Part shown: piece by piece, positions 8,587 through 12,352 of the stretch
Layout: the number at the start of each line of letters is the position of its first letter
Position numbering within the stretch: the stretch's first letter is position 1
Assembly: GCA_002693605.1 (NCBI GenBank)
Contig: NZQO01000139.1
Coordinates: 1 to 12,352, forward strand
DNA length: 12,352 bases
Reading direction: 5' to 3'
DNA from: Flavobacteriaceae bacterium
GTDB lineage: Bacteria > Bacteroidota > Bacteroidia > Flavobacteriales > Flavobacteriaceae
Notes under the pieces: generated by a model
The model's database searches: none
What the model was told of the DNA's origin: nothing
Seen by the model: only the letters and a program-made list of their open reading frames with translations
Translations under genes and position numbers: made by a program

Positions 8587-9147
8587 ATGAAAAAGACTAT
8601 GATTTTTGGCGCCGTGATGGCACTATTATTTACCAACTGCGGAAAGGACGAAAATCCATTCCTAATCTCCAAGGGCCGGGTAGGCCAGGTTGGGCAGGCC
8701 ACGCAAATGAAGCAGATAGATTCTATTTTTGCCAACGATTCCATCGTTAGGCTAAACCCCATAACGAATGCCCTAGGCACCCAGGGCGAAGTGGAGATTT
8801 ACGAAAAGGGCGGCACCTTATTGCTCCTGCTTCAACCAGAGCGCGAAGACGACCCAAACTCGACCATTAGCAGCATCCAGGTTTTCGATGCGCGGTACCA
8901 AACCGAAAAAGGGCTCAACACCGAGAGCACCTTCAAGGAAGTGGAGGACAACTACACCATTGCCGATATTGAGACCACAATCAGCTCGGTAGTTATTTTC
9001 CTAAAGGATAGCGACGTATTCCTAACTATTGATAAAAAGGAACTCCCAGAGAATTTACGCTATAATCCAAGTATCGAAATCGAGGCGAGCCAAATCCCCG
9101 ACGATGCCCCAATAAAATACTTTATGGTAGGCTGGGACAGCGAATAG
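8587..9147 (+). CDS. Unrecognised lipoprotein, probably surface-exposed
   Basis: I do not recognise this 186-residue protein. MKKTMIFGAVMALLFTNCGKDEN looks like a lipoprotein signal with Cys18 as the lipidated residue, although Asn at -1 is unusual where Ala, Gly or Ser is normal. The residues after the cysteine, G-K-D-E, fit the lipoprotein export signal (Lys followed by two acidic residues) reported for surface lipoproteins of Capnocytophaga, so surface exposure is likely but inferred. The rest is acidic with alternating beta-type segments (GEVEIYEKGGTLLLLLQ, then SSVVIFLKDSDVFLTID) and no enzyme motif or second membrane segment. It begins 20 nt after the HerA-like gene and is probably co-transcribed with it. 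Two hairpins follow. Confidence 0.78.
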   Translation: MKKTMIFGAVMALLFTNCGKDENPFLISKGRVGQVGQATQMKQIDSIFANDSIVRLNPITNALGTQGEVEIYEKGGTLLLLLQPEREDDPNSTISSIQVFDARYQTEKGLNTESTFKEVEDNYTIADIETTISSVVIFLKDSDVFLTIDKKELPENLRYNPSIEIEASQIPDDAPIKYFMVGWDSE

Positions 9148-9166
9148 CCCTTACGCACAATAGCCA

Positions 9167-9180
9167 CCGCGGCAGCGCGG
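9167..9180. repeat. GC-rich inverted repeat after the lipoprotein gene
   Basis: CCGCG-GCAG-CGCGG is a perfect 5-bp stem with a 4-nt loop, 19 nt beyond the stop codon. A T run (TTTTTT) begins about 8 nt after the stem, too far for a classical terminator but possibly helping the next hairpin. Confidence 0.5.
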
Positions 9181-9196
9181 CTGTCAATTTTTTGTT

Positions 9197-9223
9197 AAGC
9201 CCCAAGGTTTCCTGGGGCTTTTC
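9197..9223 (+). terminator. Terminator of the HerA-like ATPase/lipoprotein unit
   Basis: AAGCCCC(A)AGG pairs with CCTGGGGCTT around a TTT loop, giving about ten base pairs with one bulged A, and TTTT follows within the arm and just after it. It is positioned to end transcripts reading through the lipoprotein gene. Confidence 0.75.
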
Positions 9224-9266
9224 CTATAATTTTATTCTGAGATACTAATTTCCCTACATCGCAATT

Positions 9267-9274
9267 TATTTTTG
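9267..9274 (+). promoter_or_regulatory. Candidate promoter inside the gene-free stretch
   Basis: TATTTTTG matches TAnnTTTG exactly, with no -33 TTTG at the usual spacing. It lies 200 nt upstream of the VOC gene, so its transcript would be either a long leader or a separate small RNA. Confidence 0.4.
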
Positions 9275-9279
9275 TAACC

Positions 9280-9449
9280 GAGGCGGATTGCAGGATAGGG
9301 AACGATGACCATGGCGAGGCTTTAACGGATAGGGCAGGGAAAATGCCGGCACCTTTCCGAATAAGATAAGGAATCCAATCATACCCTGTATGAGTGAGCC
9401 AAGGATGTGGGAATTAAAGTATCTTCCCCGATATACTAAGACGAACTAA
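9280..9449 (+). ncRNA. Possible small RNA or long leader, unrecognised
   Basis: This purine-rich segment starts just after an exact -7 box. Visible structure includes TCATAC-CCT-GTATGA (9379-9393) and GGCA-GGGAAAA-TGCC. Two competing stems lie near the end: GGGAA (9409-9413) with TTCCC (9424-9428), and AGTATC (9418-9423) with GATATACT (9430-9437). GGATAGGG occurs at 9293-9300 and 9327-9334. No U-tract terminator closes it before the VOC gene, which favours a leader over a free sRNA. I cannot match it to a known family; Flavo-1 RNA is worth testing. The short stems could be chance, so this stays a low-confidence call. Confidence 0.28.
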
Positions 9450-9452
9450 TTA

Positions 9453-9460
9453 TAACTTTA
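9453..9460 (+). promoter_or_regulatory. Candidate promoter of the VOC gene
   Basis: TAACTTTA is a seven-of-eight match to TAnnTTTG, 14 nt before the ATG at 9475. No -33 TTTG is seen. It would start a short-leader mRNA for the four-gene group. Confidence 0.3.
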
Positions 9461-9474
9461 CGCGCTAACAACCT

Positions 9475-9897
9475 ATGAAAGTAAAACCCTTCCACCTAGC
9501 CATACCCGTTCACAATATTCAGGAATGCCGTACCTTTTACCGGGACACCCTGGGCCTCGAAGAAGGCCGTAGCAGCGACCATTGGGTCGACTTCAACTTT
9601 TTTGGCCACCAGCTGGTTATCCACTACAAGCCAAAGCAAGAGACCGAATCTTCGATTACCAATCCGGTAGACGGGAAGGATGTTCCCGTTCCGCATTTCG
9701 GGGTTGTGCTGGACACGGACACGTTTTGGACCTTTTCCGAACAACTGAAAGCCAAAAACATTACCTTTATCATAGAACCTTATATTCGGTTTAAGGGAGA
9801 GGTGGGCGAACAGTCCACCATGTTTTTCGAGGACCCCGCTGGAAACGCCTTGGAATTTAAGGCCTTCGAGAACGAGGACCAGCTTTTTGCCAAATAG
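9475..9897 (+). CDS. VOC (glyoxalase/bleomycin-resistance/dioxygenase) family protein
   Basis: This is a 140-residue vicinal-oxygen-chelate protein with two beta-alpha-beta-beta-beta units. The first is [26 protein letters not shown] (from residue 6). The second starts near VPHFGVVLD (72-80) and ends [15 protein letters not shown] (117-131). Likely metal ligands are His7, His74 and Glu127; the fourth ligand is not certain. The order His, His, Glu fits metal-dependent VOC enzymes, but the substrate cannot be read from sequence: glyoxalase-, dioxygenase- and fosfomycin-type activities share the fold. It is the first gene of a compact group, and the AI-2E-like gene begins 9 nt after its stop, so the two are probably co-transcribed. 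Confidence 0.88.
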   Translation: MKVKPFHLAIPVHNIQECRTFYRDTLGLEEGRSSDHWVDFNFFGHQLVIHYKPKQETESSITNPVDGKDVPVPHFGVVLDTDTFWTFSEQLKAKNITFIIEPYIRFKGEVGEQSTMFFEDPAGNALEFKAFENEDQLFAK

Positions 9898-9906
9898 AAC
9901 CAACCC

Positions 9907-10932
9907 ATGAGATCCATTTCACCGCAAGTAATACGGCAAATATTTATCTTACTGCTTATTTTCCTACTTGGCGCCCTAATATTCAAGGAACTGGTGCCCT
10001 ATCTCTCAGGTGTCTTGGGCGCTTTCACGATTTATGTGCTGATGCGGAGGTGGATGAAGAAATTGGTAAATCGTAAAAATTGGCATCCCGATGTGGCCGC
10101 GGGTGTATTAATGCTCCTATCGTTCGTGGGCATATTGCTTCCCGTAACCGGAATCGTGCTCATGCTGGGCGACAAGATTGGGAATGCGGTGCAAAATTCA
10201 GAAGAAGTAATTAAGGCGCTAAAAGAACAGCTTACTGAGGTCGAGGCGCAACTGGGCTACAAACTGAGCGCGCAAATAGACACTTCGGAAATCACCGCGT
10301 GGATATCTGACCAACTGCAGAATTTGGCCGGTGGCACCTTTAATATGTTCATTGCCATCGGGCTTATGTACTTTATGCTGTACTATATGCTAACCAATCG
10401 GCGCGAGCTTAAAGAATCCCTATTCGATTATATTCCCATAGGTGACGAGAACCTAAAGATTATTGGCGATGACGCCCAGACAATGGTACGTGCAAATGCC
10501 ATTGGCATTCCGTTGGTAGCACTTGCACAGGGTATCGTAGCCCTTGTCGGTTTCCTTATTTTTGGTATCGACGATCCCTTTTTCTGGTTTGTGATCACCA
10601 CGATTGGGTCAATGATCCCCTTTATTGGTACACTGGTTGGAATTTTACCCGTCTTTATACTCACTCTCTCGGGCGGGGAGACTTTTCAGGCGTGGGGTAT
10701 TTTACTGTATGGCTTCATCGTGGTGGGTGCCACAGATAATATTTTCAGGATGTACGCGCTGAAAAGACTGGATAACGTGCATCCCCTCATCACATTTATT
10801 GGGGTTATTGTAGGCGTACCCCTATTCGGGTTCATCGGTCTTATATTTGGTCCGTTGCTAATAAGCCTTTTCTTGATTATCCTTCGAATTTATCGGAAGG
10901 AGTACGGCAAGCAACCCCAAAACAAAGTGTAA
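9907..10932 (+). CDS. AI-2E family (TqsA/PerM, UPF0118) membrane transporter
   Basis: This is a 341-residue multi-pass inner-membrane protein. Hydrophobic segments lie at about 12-30, 31-47, 63-88, 145-163, 198-220, 224-252, 261-277 and 294-325. A longer soluble region (about 89-140) with a charged helix sits between the third and fourth. Family signatures are GSMIPFIGT (234-242), the TDNIFRMYALKRLDNVHPL stretch (276-294) and FGFIGLIFGP (307-316). Members include TqsA, an autoinducer-2 exporter, and others that act as sodium/proton antiporters, so the substrate is not settled by family. The start codon lies 9 nt after the VOC stop, and the DCC gene starts 5 nt after this stop. The length is normal and there is no sign of damage. 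Confidence 0.92.
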   Translation: MRSISPQVIRQIFILLLIFLLGALIFKELVPYLSGVLGAFTIYVLMRRWMKKLVNRKNWHPDVAAGVLMLLSFVGILLPVTGIVLMLGDKIGNAVQNSEEVIKALKEQLTEVEAQLGYKLSAQIDTSEITAWISDQLQNLAGGTFNMFIAIGLMYFMLYYMLTNRRELKESLFDYIPIGDENLKIIGDDAQTMVRANAIGIPLVALAQGIVALVGFLIFGIDDPFFWFVITTIGSMIPFIGTLVGILPVFILTLSGGETFQAWGILLYGFIVVGATDNIFRMYALKRLDNVHPLITFIGVIVGVPLFGFIGLIFGPLLISLFLIILRIYRKEYGKQPQNKV

Positions 10933-10937
10933 CCGCC

Positions 10938-11420
10938 ATGTTTCAGAAATTTGAGAGCACCCAATACCCCCCTACCTCAGGAACGGTTTTGGTATGGGAT
11001 GGCGAGTGCGGTTTTTGCCGTTATTGGGTAACGCGCTGGCAGCACCTTACCAAGGGAAGGATACAATTTGAAATCTATCAGGACGTTGCCTCGCAATTTC
11101 CCGACATCCCCCTGAAGGAATTTAAGAAAGCCTCCAGGCTCATAGAGCCGGACGGCAAAGTGTACAGCGGCCCCGATTCGGCCTACCGGAGCTATACCTA
11201 TGCCGGGCAACGTTTTCCATGGCACCGATGGTACGTTACTTATAGGTGGTTTCAGAAATTGAGCGACCACGCCTATAACCATATCGCAAAAAACCGGACC
11301 TTCTATTTTAAGGTTACGAAGGTGCTCCTTGGGAGTGATCCGAAAAATCTTAAACCCTATTGGGCGGTATACCTTCTTATTATTTTAGGAGTTTTTTATG
11401 TACTTTCTGTCTTTTTATAA
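10938..11420 (+). CDS. DCC-family (DUF393) thiol-disulfide oxidoreductase-like protein
   Basis: This is a 160-residue protein of the DCC/DUF393 family. The hallmark DGECGFC (21-27) gives a C-x2-C redox pair at Cys24 and Cys27 after a beta strand (TVLVWDG), as in thioredoxin-like folds. The middle has the usual family pattern with SRLIEPDGKVYSGPDSAY (66-83). A C-terminal hydrophobic segment at 142-160 anchors it in the membrane. The soluble part would face the cytoplasm if the N terminus is inside, which is inference since there is no signal peptide. It starts 5 nt after the transporter gene, implying tight co-expression. Its partner substrate is unknown. Confidence 0.87.
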   Translation: MFQKFESTQYPPTSGTVLVWDGECGFCRYWVTRWQHLTKGRIQFEIYQDVASQFPDIPLKEFKKASRLIEPDGKVYSGPDSAYRSYTYAGQRFPWHRWYVTYRWFQKLSDHAYNHIAKNRTFYFKVTKVLLGSDPKNLKPYWAVYLLIILGVFYVLSVFL

Positions 11421-11435
11421 CACTTTTTTATAACA
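11411..11435 (+). repeat. Short tandem duplication at the DCC gene stop
   Basis: CTTTTTATAACA (11411-11422) is followed immediately by CTTTTTTATAACA (11423-11435), the same motif with one extra T. The DCC stop codon lies in the first copy. It looks like a local slippage duplication, without clear function. Confidence 0.5.
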
Positions 11436-11454
11436 GTTTGCGAAGTACAAGGTG

Positions 11455-11462
11455 TATTTTTA
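11455..11462 (+). promoter_or_regulatory. Weak promoter candidate before the YkvA-like gene
   Basis: TATTTTTA is a seven-of-eight match to TAnnTTTG, 24 nt before the ATG at 11487. A TTTG lies upstream (11437-11440) but the spacer is only 14 nt. It may boost expression within the group rather than drive it alone. Confidence 0.25.
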
Positions 11463-11486
11463 GGAAACTAAAAAAGAAACAGCCTT

Positions 11487-11927
11487 ATGATATTCGGAAA
11501 AAAGAAAACAGATCTGCATTTTAACCCTGGAAATCGCGACACGGGCGTCGATGAAAACTACGTTCGCGACGAAGTAGACAATGTAGATGACGAGGACCTT
11601 GAAGTGGTTCTCAAAAACCAGGAAAATATTGACAAGAAGTTTAGCGGGAGCAACAGCCTTAAAAAATATGTGGAATTGGGCCGCATTATGATGAATATGC
11701 TGAAGGACGTACGGAAGGGCGATTACCCTAACATACCCTGGTTTACCATAGCTACCATCGTATTCGCCATGCTTTATGTATTAAACCCGATGGACATCGT
11801 GCCCGATTTCGTACCCGGAATTGGCTATATCGATGACGTGGCGGTACTCACCATTGGCGTGGGGTGGATAGAAAGCGACTTGCACCGCTATCTGGACTGG
11901 CGCTATAAAAACAATATGGGAATTTAA
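11487..11927 (+). CDS. YkvA-like DUF1232 membrane protein
   Basis: This is a 146-residue protein with a DUF1232 (YkvA) domain in its C-terminal half. The domain's hallmark hydrophobic hairpin runs from about residue 84 to 127: PWFTIATIVFAMLYVLN, then PMDIVPDFVPGIGYIDD and AVLTIGVGWI. The PxDxxPDxxPxxGxxDD pattern is the family signature. The N-terminal half (1-60) is polar with a cluster of acidic residues (VDNVDDEDLEVV) and is probably cytoplasmic. The family's function is unknown. It follows the DCC gene after 66 nt and probably belongs to the same transcription unit, possibly with an extra promoter. A strong hairpin follows its stop. Confidence 0.88.
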   Translation: MIFGKKKTDLHFNPGNRDTGVDENYVRDEVDNVDDEDLEVVLKNQENIDKKFSGSNSLKKYVELGRIMMNMLKDVRKGDYPNIPWFTIATIVFAMLYVLNPMDIVPDFVPGIGYIDDVAVLTIGVGWIESDLHRYLDWRYKNNMGI

Positions 11928-11929
11928 AC

Positions 11930-11963
11930 AAAAAAAGGCTTACGTTTTGTAAGCCTTTTTTTT
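11930..11963. terminator. Bidirectional terminator between the YkvA-like gene and folD
   Basis: GGCTTAC (11937-11943) pairs perfectly with GTAAGCC (11949-11955) around GTTTT. Seven A before and eight T after extend the stem and supply U-tracts on both strands. It lies between two converging genes. Confidence 0.92.
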
Positions 11964-11968
11964 GTTTC

Positions 11969-12352
11969 CTATTTCTTCTTTTCCCTACGCTGTTCGCGGG
12001 CCAATAATGTGTTTTTTAGCAACATCGCAATGGTCATGGGCCCTACACCTCCGGGTACCGGCGTAATGAAGGAGGCTTTTTTGCTGGCATTCTCGAAATC
12101 GACGTCGCCCTTTAGCACATAGCCGCGCTCGGCTTGCTCATCGGGCACGCGGGTAATCCCAACATCTATTACCACGGCATCGTCCTTAATCATTTCGGCC
12201 TTTAGGAAATTGGGGATGCCCACCGCAATAATAACGATATCGGCCTGTGAGGTAATCTGGGTAATATTCTTGGTATATTCATGGGTAAGCGTAACGGTTG
12301 AGTTTCCCGGCCATCCGCTGCGCCCCATCAAGATACTCATTGGGCGTCCCAC
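11969..12352 (-). CDS. folD: Bifunctional methylene-THF dehydrogenase/cyclohydrolase, C-terminal part
   Basis: The gene is cut by the right edge; 127 C-terminal residues are visible and the frame is open at the edge (the first visible codon is GTG, read here as an internal Val). FolD oxidises 5,10-methylene-THF to methenyl-THF and hydrolyses it to 10-formyl-THF in the cytoplasm. Visible hallmarks are [10 protein letters not shown] at the NADP-binding loop, [15 protein letters not shown] and [10 protein letters not shown]. The signature [10 protein letters not shown] follows, then [11 protein letters not shown] and a basic tail. The [17 protein letters not shown] segment is the flavobacterial form. 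It converges on the YkvA-like gene across a shared terminator. Confidence 0.95.
   Translation of the reverse strand: MGRPMSILMGRSGWPGNSTVTLTHEYTKNITQITSQADIVIIAVGIPNFLKAEMIKDDAVVIDVGITRVPDEQAERGYVLKGDVDFENASKKASFITPVPGGVGPMTIAMLLKNTLLAREQRREKKK

Larger units (their letters stand above)
9148..9474. other. Gene-free stretch with hairpins and a possible RNA
   Basis: No gene of convincing length is found in these 327 bases. The first part holds two hairpins (9167-9180 and 9197-9220). The middle has an exact -7 promoter match at 9267-9274. From about 9280 to 9440 the sequence becomes purine-rich and more G-rich than ordinary flavobacterial spacers, with small stems and the octamer GGATAGGG twice. 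The end carries a probable promoter for the VOC gene. Confidence 0.6.

Noticed and set aside
7037..9147. A HerA-based antiphage system
   Set aside because: No NurA, Sir2, DUF4297 or other effector gene is adjacent, and the ATPase is of the YjgR/DUF853 type found as a stand-alone gene in many bacteria.
9475..11927. A quorum-sensing (autoinducer-2) operon based on the AI-2E name
   Set aside because: The family name comes from TqsA, but members transport different things; no luxS, receptor or kinase gene is nearby.

Overview
The window looks like a chromosomal segment of a marine-type Flavobacteriaceae (Bacteroidota). The protein sequences of GyrB, the short LDH-like malate dehydrogenase, QueE and FolD have the flavobacterial form. 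Promoter candidates match the Bacteroidota -7 consensus TAnnTTTG, Shine-Dalgarno signals are weak or absent, and one secreted protein carries the flavobacterial 'QVGIGTTNPD' start module. No phage, IS element, tRNA, rRNA or CRISPR array was seen.

Layout, left to right: the 3' part of a class II (adenosylcobalamin-dependent) ribonucleotide reductase (+) converges on mdh (-), and one bidirectional hairpin serves both. gyrB (-) lies upstream of mdh with its own terminator. A secreted DUF2911 protein (+) diverges from gyrB and converges on queE (-); their shared hairpin runs into the queE stop codon. An exported RidA-family lipoprotein (-) precedes queE and diverges, across a repeat-rich promoter region, from a secreted flavobacterial protein with a possible C1q/TNF-like C-terminal half (+). 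Next come a HerA/YjgR-like (DUF853) ATPase and an unrecognised lipoprotein (both +). Then a 327-nt gene-free stretch holds two hairpins, a good promoter match and a possible small RNA or leader. The last + strand group is VOC protein, AI-2E-family membrane protein, DCC-type thiol oxidoreductase and YkvA-like membrane protein, closely packed apart from the last gap. It ends in a bidirectional hairpin facing the 3' part of folD (-).

Functionally this is mostly housekeeping: deoxynucleotide synthesis, TCA cycle, DNA supercoiling, queuosine precursor and one-carbon folate metabolism. It is interleaved with envelope genes: two lipoproteins, two secreted proteins and a membrane/redox operon. I do not see a clear undescribed defence or mobile system. 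The best leads are the possible RNA at about 9267-9449, the symmetric divergent regulatory region at 6132-6196, the HerA-like ATPase/lipoprotein pair and the VOC/AI-2E/DCC/YkvA cluster.
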